Assembly: GCF_029814935.1 (NCBI RefSeq)
Contig: NZ_CP104582.1
Coordinates: 4,340,001-4,404,000, forward strand
DNA length: 64,000 bases
Direction of reading: 5' to 3'
Source: Pseudomonas sp. GD03919
Lineage (GTDB): Bacteria; Pseudomonadota; Gammaproteobacteria; Pseudomonadales; Pseudomonadaceae
In this document: positions 35,401-43,901 of the stretch, piece after piece
Numbering within the stretch: position 1 is the stretch's first letter
Layout: every line of letters starts with the position of its first letter
The notes under the pieces: model-generated
Seen by the model: the letters and a program-made list of their open reading frames with translations, nothing else
Database searches by the model: none
What the model was told of the DNA's origin: nothing
Position numbers and translations under genes: made by a program

Positions 35401-36915
35401 GCTCAGTTGCCGGTGAAGACGCAACGCTTCAGTAGCCGCATCGTACGCAGCGATGATTTCGACATCGTGCCCTGCGAGCCGCCGGACAGCCGCCATTAGC
35501 TGCGCATACCGCTCACGATGCTCCAGCGCATCGGACAGACGTGTCCTGGCTTCACGACGCTCCTGGTCGATGGAGTCGAGTGTGTTACGTGCCAATGCGA
35601 GGTGATCGACGAACTGCGCCGGGAGCAAGGGGGCAACCTGCAACGTCACCTCGGCTTCCCGCAGTCGTCGGGTTACTTGGCGATAGGCAGCGGCCCGGCG
35701 ATGCAGTTCCTCTATTCCCCGCTGTAGGTCGGCGAGCCCCTCAGCGGCACGTTTGTAATCCTCCTGGGCACGCTTGAGTTCCTCGCGGCTGCGGAGTCGC
35801 AACGTTTCAGCCTCGCTTCGCAGCCTGCCCGCTTCCTGTGCTTCGGGCTCGGTCTCCGCGAGACGGATAACACTCTGTTGCAGGGTGCACAATGCCGCCA
35901 AGGCATCCTTCAGCTTGGAGTGCCAATTGCGTGCGGATTCGAGCACTGGCTCCAGTTCGACCTTGCGAGCATCGAGCTCATCCAACTCGGTCAGAGTCGC
36001 GTCGAGTGCTTCACGCGCAATTTCCTGCGCATGGAAAGCCTGATCACGCGAGCTCTGAGCCTCGCTCACCCGGCGTGCGAGCTCGTCGGCACGTTCGCGA
36101 GTAGCGAGAAAGGCCGCGCCGAACATGGCCTGGCCGGCTTCGTAGATACTGCCGATTTCTTGCTCCAGACGACGCGACTCTTGCACTTCTACCCGGGTCC
36201 GCCGACAGGCATCCAGGTTTGATCGCATCCTCTGCAAGGTATCAGCGAGGCCACTTTGCTCCCTGAGCAGGAACGAGCGTAGCTCCGAAGTGAGCACCCT
36301 TGAGATGCCGCCGGTCATGCTGGTACGCAACATATCGTTAAACTTATTGCGCTCCTCGTCGGTACCAAGGCGCAGTGGCATGACTCCCTGGTCGAATAGC
36401 GCGGCGAAGTACTCCCGGGCGGAGGGATAAGATTGTAATCGCCCACCGAGCCGCGCCGCGTTGTCGCGCAACTCCTGCAACTCCGGCACAGACTCGACGC
36501 CCCCCTGTGCAACCAGCAGCAGATCTTGCAATCGGATCGCAGGGTCGAGGCCCCAGACAATAAATGGGGTAGGCTCCACGGAGGGTTCACCTTTGCGTTC
36601 CAGATGCACCCCAGCCAGCAGCCTCTGTGCACCTGCAAGGGCAAAATCTACCACCACGTAGGAAGGGCGTCCGGGATCACCTAGACGTCCCCAAATACCC
36701 TTGTCGCCGCCAGTCGCTCCAGTCTCGCCGAGATTGGTGAAGCGCAGGCGGGACATATCGGGCAACAGAGCGACATAGGCGGCAATCATCACCGTGGTCT
36801 TGCCGGCACCGTTGCTGCCTTCCAGCGCAGTGACATGCCGATCGAGTAGATAACGCTCGTAGAAGACACCTTTCCAATTGACCAGGGCTAAAGCATCGGC
36901 ACGTGTTCGACTCAT
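32494..36915 (-). CDS. jetC: Wadjet SMC-like ATPase JetC (MukB-like)
   Basis: A 1473-residue SMC-type ATPase, close to MukB (about 1486) in length. The N-terminus LVNWKGVFYERYLLDRHVTALEG aligns well with MukB's start; Walker A is GSNGAGKTT (residues 33-41). Long coiled coils fill the middle. Near the C-terminus are the ABC signature RLSTGEAIGVGAALM and Walker B LRFLFLDEANRLS. It drives loop extrusion that lets the complex measure and recognise small circular DNA. The start overlaps the jetB stop (ATGA). The MukB-like class distinguishes it from the second Wadjet at 53-60 kb. Confidence 0.9.
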   Translation of the reverse strand: MSRTRADALALVNWKGVFYERYLLDRHVTALEGSNGAGKTTVMIAAYVALLPDMSRLRFTNLGETGATGGDKGIWGRLGDPGRPSYVVVDFALAGAQRLLAGVHLERKGEPSVEPTPFIVWGLDPAIRLQDLLLVAQGGVESVPELQELRDNAARLGGRLQSYPSAREYFAALFDQGVMPLRLGTDEERNKFNDMLRTSMTGGISRVLTSELRSFLLREQSGLADTLQRMRSNLDACRRTRVEVQESRRLEQEIGSIYEAGQAMFGAAFLATRERADELARRVSEAQSSRDQAFHAQEIAREALDATLTELDELDARKVELEPVLESARNWHSKLKDALAALCTLQQSVIRLAETEPEAQEAGRLRSEAETLRLRSREELKRAQEDYKRAAEGLADLQRGIEELHRRAAAYRQVTRRLREAEVTLQVAPLLPAQFVDHLALARNTLDSIDQERREARTRLSDALEHRERYAQLMAAVRRLAGHDVEIIAAYDAATEALRLHRQLSVLADQIHSIERELAEAQQLQIRQARVRAQASELGVVLTEAPATQVVNALLTNTEAERSVHEQAQRTANDELAELRRRREELQQQYQQLLAREPQWRKLTECAMRFSEHLGTRVENRGSLDEARACLGKQYAEAGRAEQQAQQAQERLIREARDLLAAGGPFSPALLQLKDRLGAELLAGSYEEVAIEEAAVLEARLGALVQALVVDDLTAAARTAVDRPEELADVLLVSRDADLYRLAEASGTTNASEGDLVIQDGIALRLSRIPTKPRIGRRAREKRAADLQAQAEEKALELHTMRSARRTLERLQADGDALLAGLEVWLAGDPAGAIAEVQQAITLVDEQIEEQRETADRNATVAQALRPRIGRLRLLLAEAMLLDPPDHGERVQVLSEKASQADEARSWIAANQADVLRVENGLGDLRQPPLSDTDIENLTLHANALETRRQQLDAGIEALEYLCENAEALAWEEAPGRLEDSQELVPALQEQLSEAETLLQDSENKVTQAEARYDEASKRFLAAQSQYDNARQEHESAAEHFNSLGIPAPTEDALLAAGAEVMRLEQELRTHGTRRDVLLTAKGNQEHGLQNAQQDLQSADDKLAIERREAEPARKRWDDLLDWAMRDGLVGELLTRTPEEFADIRGHINFVQEAKIRRGVLLERLSSARGGEILLTELQQLRDTSDTAFADAILTLWLAVRDWLRRRLPAQVAEVDDPREALIRLRDQLSDLEERLARQESDLRGASEDVARGIDVQIRKARGQVTRLTKNLEKVSFGSIQGIRVRMQTVERMEQILRALREGAAQELLFQADMPIEEALDEIFRRYGGGRSAGQRLLDYREYVHLQVEIRRKSGTEWEVANPTRLSTGEAIGVGAALMMVVLTEWERDATLLRGKRAHGSLRFLFLDEANRLSPDNLGVLFDLCQTLDLQLMIAAPEVARAEGNTTYRLVRQVTPEGREEVLVFGRRTRSVG

Positions 36916-37592
36916 GACGACATTTCCTCCCCCTCCGCGTCGCCGCTATCGTCATCCATGTCGTTAGCATCACCCAGTAATACCTCTCCACGCGCAACCA
37001 GCCGCTCTAGGGCGTCGCTGGGATCTGTGAGCCCGCGAACTGGCTCGGCAAAGCGCATGAGTGCCGGACGCAGGCGCAATCTGGCCGCATCAACCACATC
37101 GATGAAACCCAGCTCAGCTAACTTACGCAGCGCCTCGTCCGCTTTCCCTCGCACAGTTTCAGCGGCAATGCGTTCGTCATACTTGCGTCTACGCGGATTT
37201 AGCGTACGCACCAGCACATCGGTGCCCAGTAATCCGGACAGCCGCTGCAATAGCGCTTCACGTGTCGCCATGCCGCCATGCTGCAAAGTCGCGGGATCGA
37301 GATACATCAGCGCCAGCACCTGCCCGATAAGCATTTCGCCGACGGATAGCTGACGTCGCCCCAGCCGCTCGCCGCTGGGCAGCAAATAGAAATAGCCATC
37401 GCTCTGCTGGATCAGCTCACAACCGAAACGCCGATAAAAAGGTTCGAGCAGCGCCTGTGCCTCCACCAGGTAATCATAGGGGCAGCCATCATCTCGACCG
37501 ATATGGCGTCCACGTCGCAGCATCAGATCCACCTCGGGGAATCGCTCGTCGACAATCACCTCTTCCAGAGAATCGAATACGGCATCGCTCAC
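36912..37592 (-). CDS. jetB: Wadjet subunit JetB (MukE-like)
   Basis: A 226-residue winged-helix protein closely resembling MukE: FPEVDLMLRRGRHIG matches MukE's FPALDSALRSGRHIG, and CELIQQSDGYFYLLPSG matches its VELIRAPEGFFYLRP. KITE-type subunits like this bridge the kleisin JetA and the SMC JetC. A GTG start at 37592 gives a 4-base overlap with jetA (GTGA); the longer frame to 37658 would run back into jetA. The tail is acidic, as in MukE. Confidence 0.88.
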   Translation of the reverse strand: MSDAVFDSLEEVIVDERFPEVDLMLRRGRHIGRDDGCPYDYLVEAQALLEPFYRRFGCELIQQSDGYFYLLPSGERLGRRQLSVGEMLIGQVLALMYLDPATLQHGGMATREALLQRLSGLLGTDVLVRTLNPRRRKYDERIAAETVRGKADEALRKLAELGFIDVVDAARLRLRPALMRFAEPVRGLTDPSDALERLVARGEVLLGDANDMDDDSGDAEGEEMSS

Positions 37593-38896
37593 TCCACTTT
37601 CCTCCGGCCCTGGACAGTCCATTCCTCGACTTCGAGCTGTTCGCCCACTTCTAGCCATAGCCGCTCGCGGCTTGAACGCAATCGGGCTAGCCTTGCAGCT
37701 GCGTCAGCGATGCGACCCGCAGCCACGTATTGGCTATCGTCGGTCAGCGTGGCGAGTACCTGCACCGTTAGCCCCGCCAAGGTATCTACGCCCTCGTCGA
37801 GCGCCCGACTCACCAACACTTCGATATCTGCCAGCGCATTTTCAGCTTCCACCCAGGCTGGTTCGGCCTCACGATCAGTCTTTGGCCTGGCCACCACCGG
37901 ACGCTCGACGCGTGCTTCAAGTGTACGTAGCAGGCAGATAGAGCCTGCATGCGCAGCTAGTAGATGGAAAGGCCTGTTTCCCCACTCCGCAATCTGATCG
38001 CGCAAGCGCTGGCTCAGCGCCCGATCAGGATCCAGTCTGACCACGTCGCGCAGGTAGCGGTGTACATACTGGTAGTATTCGGACCATGCCTTTTGGCGTG
38101 CACCGCCCCAGGCTCCGATCCGGTCTACATGTTCGATGACCCGCTGTGCGGCTCCCTCGGCTTCGACATTTTCTGCTGAAACGGCCAGCGCCTGGATGTC
38201 CTGGAGCAACGCAACGAAATGGTGTGTGTCTCGCAGCAGGATTTCATTGAGCTCGCGCAATGTGTGGGTCGTTGCGTCGAGCAGGCTCTGGCATCGATCG
38301 ATTGCGCTAAACCAGTCGTTCGACAGCAGGCTAGCGATTTCCGCCTGGATTTCCTCCTGCTGGGCATCAAGCCCCCGCTGCCGACGTTCGATACCCGCCA
38401 CCATGTCACCGACCGTGATCCTCAGGGGGGCGACCACGCGCTGACGCCAATCCTCATCGTTATGGGCCTTCCTGGCTGTCGCCAGGATGTCGGCAAGTTG
38501 AGCGCGCAAGGTACCGGTCAGTAGGCTGAGGCTTTCCCGAGTCAGGGCCTCGTCCGCCAGAAAGTATTCGATAACCGCAGCAGCAAGTCGTGTCAGCGCA
38601 TACTCGCCCGCCCGAACGATGCCGGCGCCATCAACTCGGGCCAGCATGCGCTGCTCGCGTAATCGTTGAATGGCGTGCGTCGCGCGCTTGCGCGGATTTT
38701 CGGCAGCGGGTTCGACGACATCGCAGACCTGTTCAAACAGGTCGATCAGCAGATCTTCCTCGAACGACGCAAGCCCAGCCTTGTCCGCTCGCAGGTACAG
38801 ACCTGCGAGAAAGCAGACATCCGCTGTTTTCAGGTCAAGATTGACCTGATCCCGTACCAGCGAGGCGATAAGGCGATTCGGATCGGATGCTGTCAT
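37589..38896 (-). CDS. jetA: Wadjet kleisin-like subunit JetA (MukF-like)
   Basis: A 435-residue protein with clear MukF resemblance over its length: DWFSAIDRCQSLLDATTHTL versus [20 protein letters not shown], and DRIGAWGGARQKAWSEYYQYV versus [21 protein letters not shown]. It has an N-terminal winged-helix and helical middle. It links the JetC heads as the kleisin. The start is uncertain: ATG 38896 is used, but a TTG at 38941 would add 15 residues. The gene lies 57 bases after the RloC-like ATPase gene and probably shares its transcript. Confidence 0.85.
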   Translation of the reverse strand: MTASDPNRLIASLVRDQVNLDLKTADVCFLAGLYLRADKAGLASFEEDLLIDLFEQVCDVVEPAAENPRKRATHAIQRLREQRMLARVDGAGIVRAGEYALTRLAAAVIEYFLADEALTRESLSLLTGTLRAQLADILATARKAHNDEDWRQRVVAPLRITVGDMVAGIERRQRGLDAQQEEIQAEIASLLSNDWFSAIDRCQSLLDATTHTLRELNEILLRDTHHFVALLQDIQALAVSAENVEAEGAAQRVIEHVDRIGAWGGARQKAWSEYYQYVHRYLRDVVRLDPDRALSQRLRDQIAEWGNRPFHLLAAHAGSICLLRTLEARVERPVVARPKTDREAEPAWVEAENALADIEVLVSRALDEGVDTLAGLTVQVLATLTDDSQYVAAGRIADAAARLARLRSSRERLWLEVGEQLEVEEWTVQGRRKVE

Positions 38897-38953
38897 AAGC
38901 GCTGAGTAGGCTTCTCTGCTACGCAGTATGAATGTATCCAAGCCTCATATTGT

Positions 38954-41233
38954 TCAGGCATGGACGGCCCCCTGTGCATCGGCCTGCTGTTCCTGAGTTT
39001 TGGCCGCGATCTCAGAATCGTCTGAGTATGCTTCTCGCATCATCATCTTGTAGTGAGCCAAATGCCCGGACTTGACGAAGATCGCCTTGAAGATATTCAG
39101 GTAGCTTTCCACCATTGCATCGTCGACAGCGACATATAGGTCATCGTGTGCGAAGTGAGAACCATCGTTGACCCATGAAAAAAGCGATCGGCATATGACC
39201 TTCTCACGCCCCTCGAACAGGTTGCAGATGTCGTCGGTATCGGATCCACCCAGGATCTTGAAGTAGTTTTCAAGAATGCGCCTGAGGGTGTTCTGGATTG
39301 AAAGGTTGGATCGGTCGGCCCGTCGTACCTCCGCCCACAGCAGTTCGTATGAGGTGACTATCGGGTTGCTTGTGTGGGCCTCTACTCTTGAAGAGTGATG
39401 AGATTTTCGGACGACCCAGAAGGTTTCCTCGCTGCGCATCGCATTTCTATCAGTGCGCCGGGCGTTGAAGGTCACTTCCTTGTGGAAGTAGACGTTATGG
39501 GTCAGTACGAAAACCTGTTTGATGTGACCGGTTCCTTGGCGCACCTCATCGAACAGCGCCTTGATCAGGCTGCTAACGATGAAGAGGATGTCGCTATCCA
39601 GACTCGACACAGGATCGTCGAAGACCACTATACGGTCAGTCGTCACGCCGCTTTCCGAATCGCTGCCTTTGAGCAGATGGTAAAAATAGAGGAAGGTGAC
39701 GAAGGTACGTTCGCCTTCGCTCAAGGTTTCCTTCGCATCCATACCATCCGGTCGCCGCAGCACATAGGCGGTACCGCTATCTGCCTTGGCTAGGGAGAAA
39801 CCATGAAAACCGAACGAGGCTAGCAAGGTATTTATTGCATCGATGGTCGGCTGGATGCTGGTGGTCGCACGCTCCAGCTCAGCTATTTCTTTCTCCACCT
39901 GACGCCGGTCTGCTTCCGCCGCTTCGATCTTTCCGTTCAAGGCAGTGATCGCGCCCACCAACCCTCGCTTCTTCGTCGAGCAATCCTGCAATGCGGGCGC
40001 CAGCTCGATGGCGACGATGTGTTTCCACACCTGGCTTGCCAATTGCTGCTTTTCTTTGCCCAGATTAGCTACCGTAGCGTTGTGTGACTCGATCTGCTCG
40101 TTGGCAAGCGCCAGTGCCTGGGAGATCGCGCCCAGAGCGTCAGCCAGAGGTTCCAGTGCAATGAGCTGGCTTGGCTCGCGTTGCTTATCGGCAAGATGCT
40201 GACGATTGAGGGCAATCCGAGAAGCCAGCAGCGCCACTTCTGTCTTCAGTGTTTCCGCATCGAGGAATCGGGAAGGCGCATTAAGGATCTCGGACAATTG
40301 CGCCAAAAGGTGATCGGCCGCCGCGGCATAGGTCTTAGCCAGTTCATCAATGGCACGACTGTCATCCAGAAACGTTTCGTCGAAATAGGCCTCCAGACTG
40401 GCCGCGAACGAGGCTTCTGTGGCTTGCTGGCAGAAAGGGCAGACTCCTGTCGCCTCATCGAAGTAAGCCCGGCCCTGCCGCACCCAATCGCTGTTGCCCA
40501 GCGCCTTGATCATTGCCGCGATATCGACATCTTCCCGGCCCAGAACGCGCTTGCTCAGGATCGGATTCGATTCGTGGGACAACAGCGCATCGAACGAAGG
40601 CAATACGACGTGGGGCTCCAACATAGGTGAGGGGCCAAAAATGGTCTTGGCTTTCTCCTGGAGATCGGCCAACGAAACCAATGCTGCAGAATTCCCAGCA
40701 TGCTCCTGCAGCACACGGACCTTGAAGTTCTCGGCATTGTTGCGTACGCCCTGGAATGCCAAAGCGAATGCACTATCGTGCTTTTTTTTCTGGGCCCAGC
40801 ATGTCTCCTGAAACCAAGCCTCGAGATCGGCGAGTTCTTTGCGTTTTCCTCCCAGACCATCCAGCCCTTCTAGAGTCTCCCTCAGACTGCTGATGCGTCC
40901 ACTACAGCTACCGGACTCCTGTTTGAGTGCCGCGATCTTGGCAACATTCTCGACGTTCTTTTCACCGAGGGTGAAGATGCCTTTGAGCTCTGCGGAAGGG
41001 CCGAAATTACGTGCAACGAAGTCGCGGTTGTAGACCATAGCCTGAAGGGGCACGCCGCTCTTCCAGCCAACATGGCAACTCGGATAACGAGTGGGGTTGT
41101 CGATCACCCTGGAAATTGTGGTTTTGCCACACCCATTGGCACCGTAGATAAAGTTGAACTTCGTCAGCCCATCAAGCGCTTGTACCTCTTGTCCATACGA
41201 AGCCACCCCCACTATCCGTATTGACTCAATCAT
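38954..41233 (-). CDS. RloC/PrrC-like ATPase, candidate anticodon nuclease
   Basis: A 759-residue AAA_13-type ABC ATPase: Walker A GANGCGKTT (residues 31-39), a zinc-hook-like CPFC (C265, C268) between coiled coils, signature LSEGER (504-509), Walker B RIVVFDDP and H-loop LTHN (577-580). RloC/PrrC anticodon nucleases use an R-x3-E...H triad; here RRILE (R651, E655) and H693 in NDGSHFAHDD fit that pattern. Known relatives cleave tRNA when phages disable restriction enzymes or damage DNA. The type I restriction operon lies 20 kb away, while jetA is the next gene. ATG 41233 has AGAGAGG four bases upstream. tRNA cleavage is inferred. Confidence 0.7.
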   Translation of the reverse strand: MIESIRIVGVASYGQEVQALDGLTKFNFIYGANGCGKTTISRVIDNPTRYPSCHVGWKSGVPLQAMVYNRDFVARNFGPSAELKGIFTLGEKNVENVAKIAALKQESGSCSGRISSLRETLEGLDGLGGKRKELADLEAWFQETCWAQKKKHDSAFALAFQGVRNNAENFKVRVLQEHAGNSAALVSLADLQEKAKTIFGPSPMLEPHVVLPSFDALLSHESNPILSKRVLGREDVDIAAMIKALGNSDWVRQGRAYFDEATGVCPFCQQATEASFAASLEAYFDETFLDDSRAIDELAKTYAAAADHLLAQLSEILNAPSRFLDAETLKTEVALLASRIALNRQHLADKQREPSQLIALEPLADALGAISQALALANEQIESHNATVANLGKEKQQLASQVWKHIVAIELAPALQDCSTKKRGLVGAITALNGKIEAAEADRRQVEKEIAELERATTSIQPTIDAINTLLASFGFHGFSLAKADSGTAYVLRRPDGMDAKETLSEGERTFVTFLYFYHLLKGSDSESGVTTDRIVVFDDPVSSLDSDILFIVSSLIKALFDEVRQGTGHIKQVFVLTHNVYFHKEVTFNARRTDRNAMRSEETFWVVRKSHHSSRVEAHTSNPIVTSYELLWAEVRRADRSNLSIQNTLRRILENYFKILGGSDTDDICNLFEGREKVICRSLFSWVNDGSHFAHDDLYVAVDDAMVESYLNIFKAIFVKSGHLAHYKMMMREAYSDDSEIAAKTQEQQADAQGAVHA

Positions 41234-42006
41234 TCGCCTCTCTCCCTAGGCAATCGGTGCCAATCTCTGGCCGGCTATTCGTTATATAGCTTGCAATGTC
41301 ATTCGAATAGAGTGAGTGAAAGACTAGACCAGTCGAGGTCTAGTGATCTATTCCGGAGGCGCACGCTGGATATGGGCGATTTGGCGGAGAGTTCTGTCGT
41401 CACGAGGGTGTATTTGGCTAGTTCGGCGGAGGTGCCCCAGTGAGCGCTTGTGGCGGGTCAGTGGTTTTTGCAGGACTGCCACCGACATTTTGCGGTAGAC
41501 GAGTGCAGCCACGGTGGCTACGGAGCGAAGTCTCGATGACCTATCAATGAACTGCCGGTGGATTAGCTGAATGTCCTCAACCTGTTTCGGCTCGACCCCA
41601 CTGGCAAGAAGGGAGGTATCAAGACCCGCCGCCTGGTTGCATCCACCTCCGATACCTATCGCGCTGCACTTCTCGGGCTTGGCCAGCCTTCAAGCGATTG
41701 CCCTGCGTCGGTGCCCTGGAAGATTGCAGTTTCTGCGGGCTGCACGGCACTGCGATGCGAACAACGCAACGCTTGCGAGGATCGCCTCACGGCATTCGTC
41801 GTCGCTCGACAGCGAGAAGTGGCGTTTCGTGATGCGCTGATGGATACGCGGTGCGCACGGCGCACCCTGCGGGCCCGGCGAGGCTTGAGCGGCTGCATGC
41901 ATTTCGCACCAGGCTGGCGCGTGACAGCGATTGTGCGACCTGTTGTGGTGCGGGCTGGGCGGCTGGGCGTCGCCCCACCGCCTGCCCAGGGCCGTTGTTG
42001 GCGATC

Positions 42007-42022
42007 TGGCATACTTTTTTCA
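42007..42022 (+). promoter_or_regulatory. Possible sigma-54 promoter of the amide operon
   Basis: TGGCATACTTTTTTCA has the -24 element TGGCA and, at correct spacing, TTTCA where TTGCA is expected at -12. The -12 GC is replaced by TC, an unfavourable change, so this is a weak candidate. Its position, 140 bp ahead of the first gene and before the leader terminator, is what an antitermination-controlled operon needs. Nitrogen control of amide use would fit. Confidence 0.3.
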
Positions 42023-42101
42023 TGGGCAAGCGCATCCACTGCAAGCCGGGCTCTGCCTCGTAAGCCTTGTGACCATTCGCGCCCCCGGGCGCCGGGTAAT
42101 G

Positions 42102-42142
42102 AAGCCCGATCCACCAGCCTGCTGGTCGATCGGGCTTTTTTC
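42102..42142 (+). terminator. Leader terminator ahead of amiC (antitermination site)
   Basis: A strong hairpin: AGCCCGAT (42103-42110) pairs with ATCGGGCT (42129-42136), extended by one C-G pair, one mismatch, and ACCAG/CTGGT, with the 4-base loop CCTG; six Ts follow. It sits 21 bases before the first start codon of an operon encoding its own ANTAR antiterminator. This matches the known scheme in which AmiR binds the leader RNA and stops the terminator forming. The exact ANTAR two-hairpin motif was not resolved by eye. Confidence 0.8.
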
Positions 42143-42162
42143 GTTTCTGGGAACACGGAAAA

Positions 42163-43302
42163 ATGCGTCGAACACTGCCCATCGGCCTGCTGCTCTCCAC
42201 CGACGGCACCTACCGCCGGATGGCCCGCCATGCGTTGGCTGGCGCCCGCGATGCCTTGGCCGAGATCAATGCCGACCCGCAGCTGGACTTCCAGCTGGCC
42301 GCCACCCACTGCAACCCGCGTGGCGAGCTGAGCCGCTACGGCGAGGCAACCGCCGCGCTGATGCAGCAGGGCGTGCGGCACCTGTTCGGCACCATCACCT
42401 CGGCCAGCCGCAAGGAAATCATTCCCGACCTGGAACAGCAGGGCGGGCTGCTCTGGTATGGCTGCCCCTACGAGGGCTTCGAGAGCAGCGAGAGCGTGCT
42501 CTACCTCGGCGCCTGCCCGAACCAGACGCTGGTGCCGCTGCTGCGCTACGCGCTGGCCACCTTCGGCGCGCGCGGCTACCTGATCGGCTCGAACTACGTG
42601 TGGGGCTGGGAGAGCAACCGGATCGCCCGCGAGGTGCTGGAGCTGGCCGGCGGCCGGGTGCTCGGCGAGAAGTACGTGCACCTGGGCGGCACCGGCTTCG
42701 CCGAGGCGATTCCCACGCTCATGGGCCAGGCGCCCTCGTTCGTGCTGAACAACCTGGTGGGCGAGTCCTCCTACGCCTTCCTGCGCGAGCTGGACGCCGC
42801 CTGCGCGCAGGCCGGCATCCGCCTGCCGGTGCTCAGCTGCAACCTCACCGAGGCGGAGCTGGGCGAGGTCGGCGAGCGGCCGAACCTGCGCCTGCTGTCC
42901 TGCGGTCCGTTCTTCGAGAGCGTGCATGCCGAATTCAGCCGGTGCCAGCAACTGGTGCACGGGCTCGACCGCTGCTCGCACTACTACACCGGCGCCTACG
43001 TGGCGGTGCACGCCTTCGCCGAGGCCCTGCAGCACACCGGCAGCGACGCGCCCGAGGTGATCTGCGACTACCTCTACCGGCATCCGCTGCCCGGCGTGCT
43101 CGGCGAGCTGCGGGTGTCGTCGCGCAACAACCATTCGAGCCTGCCCTGCCACATCGCCGAGCTGCGCGCCGGCCGCTTCGAGCTGCTGCACAGCGAGGCC
43201 GCAGCGCTGCCCGCCGACCCCTACCTCACCGCCACCGACCTCGGCGCCTTCCAGGCGCTGCGTCACGAGGTCCCCCGGCAGCACCTGAGGATCGTCAAAT
43301 GA
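42163..43302 (+). CDS. amiC: AmiC-like amide sensor / negative regulator
   Basis: A 379-residue protein of the periplasmic-binding fold type I (AmiC/UrtA/LivJ-like): IGLLLSTDGTYRRMARHALAG at the start, then AALMQQGVRHLFGTITSASR, ALATFGARGYLIGSNYVWGW and ESSYAFLRELDAA. It lacks a signal peptide, as cytoplasmic AmiC does. In Pseudomonas aeruginosa, AmiC holds AmiR inactive until a short amide binds. The stop overlaps the amiR start (ATGA), keeping sensor and antiterminator in balance. AmiC sequences are near 385 residues, so it is complete. Confidence 0.88.
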   Translation: MRRTLPIGLLLSTDGTYRRMARHALAGARDALAEINADPQLDFQLAATHCNPRGELSRYGEATAALMQQGVRHLFGTITSASRKEIIPDLEQQGGLLWYGCPYEGFESSESVLYLGACPNQTLVPLLRYALATFGARGYLIGSNYVWGWESNRIAREVLELAGGRVLGEKYVHLGGTGFAEAIPTLMGQAPSFVLNNLVGESSYAFLRELDAACAQAGIRLPVLSCNLTEAELGEVGERPNLRLLSCGPFFESVHAEFSRCQQLVHGLDRCSHYYTGAYVAVHAFAEALQHTGSDAPEVICDYLYRHPLPGVLGELRVSSRNNHSSLPCHIAELRAGRFELLHSEAAALPADPYLTATDLGAFQALRHEVPRQHLRIVK

Positions 43303-43901
43303 AGTCCCTGTCGCGTCCCGATTTCGAGAACGGCCGGCTGCTGCTGGTCGACTGCGACGAGCGCACCCTGGCCAGCCTGCATAAGAGCCTGCGGCGCCTG
43401 GGCATCACCGCCGAGGCGGTGGCCGCCGACACGTTGCCGGCGCTCGATGGCTGCTTCGCCGCCATCGTCGAACTGGAGCATTTCGCCAGCCCGGCGACCC
43501 TGGCCCGACTCGAGGCCGCCGGCGTGCCGCTGATCGCGCTCACCGCCCACGAGACGCTGTCGCAGATCCAGCGCGCCATCGAGCTCGGCGTCACCGCACT
43601 ACTGAACAAGCCGATCACCCAGGGCTCGGTGTACACCACGCTGATGATGGCCATCGGGCTGCGCGCTCGGCTGGCCGAGGCGAACCGGCAGCAGGCGGCG
43701 CTGGCCCGGCGGGTCGAGGCCGGGCCCTTGCTGGCGCGCACCCTGGCGCGGCTGATGGTGGAGCGGACGCTGACCGAGCAGCAGGCCTACGAGCAACTGC
43801 GCGAGCTGTCGATGCGCCTCAACCGCAGCGTCGAGGCGCTCTGTGCCGAATTCGAGGTCGACCGCCTGGGCGCCGATCCGCGGCAGGAGCGGCAGCGATG
43901 A
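43299..43901 (+). CDS. amiR: AmiR-like ANTAR transcription antiterminator
   Basis: A 200-residue protein with a degenerate receiver-like N-terminal domain (LLLVDCDERTLASLHKSLRRLG to LGVTALLNKPITQGSVYTTL), a coiled-coil link (LRARLAEANRQQAALARRV) and a C-terminal ANTAR RNA-binding domain (RTLARLMVERTLTEQQAYEQ, LRELSMRLNRSVEALC). AmiR binds hairpins in leader RNA and prevents termination; the terminator at 42102-42142 is its natural target. Coupled on both sides by 4-base overlaps (amiC, permease). The classical aliphatic amidase gene amiE is not present here. Confidence 0.88.
   Translation: MKSLSRPDFENGRLLLVDCDERTLASLHKSLRRLGITAEAVAADTLPALDGCFAAIVELEHFASPATLARLEAAGVPLIALTAHETLSQIQRAIELGVTALLNKPITQGSVYTTLMMAIGLRARLAEANRQQAALARRVEAGPLLARTLARLMVERTLTEQQAYEQLRELSMRLNRSVEALCAEFEVDRLGADPRQERQR

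Larger units (their letters stand above)
41234..42162. other. Gene-free stretch at the edge of the defence region
   Basis: No convincing gene in 929 bp. The first 100 bases probably hold the promoter of the ATPase-jet operon; an inverted repeat CTAGACC / GGTCTAG lies at 41324-41343. From about 41700 the sequence becomes GC-rich like the following operon, and overlapping open frames on both strands look like high-GC noise. The last 160 bases are the leader of the amide operon (separate entries). Degenerate remnants of older genes cannot be excluded. Confidence 0.4.

Noticed and set aside
7323..41347. TCTAGTGAT present near both the trio leader (7323) and the far edge of the defence region (41339), possible island direct repeats
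   Set aside because: Nine bases over this distance can occur by chance, and the flanking bases do not extend the match.
41571..41840. Small open frames in the gap before the amide operon
   Set aside because: Overlapping frames on both strands with no ribosome site, family resemblance or codon bias; treated as noise.
41656..43284. Long open frame of 542 codons on the minus strand opposite amiC
   Set aside because: It is antisense to a clear AmiC gene and has the valine/alanine/glycine-rich composition of high-GC shadow frames; there is no recognisable domain.
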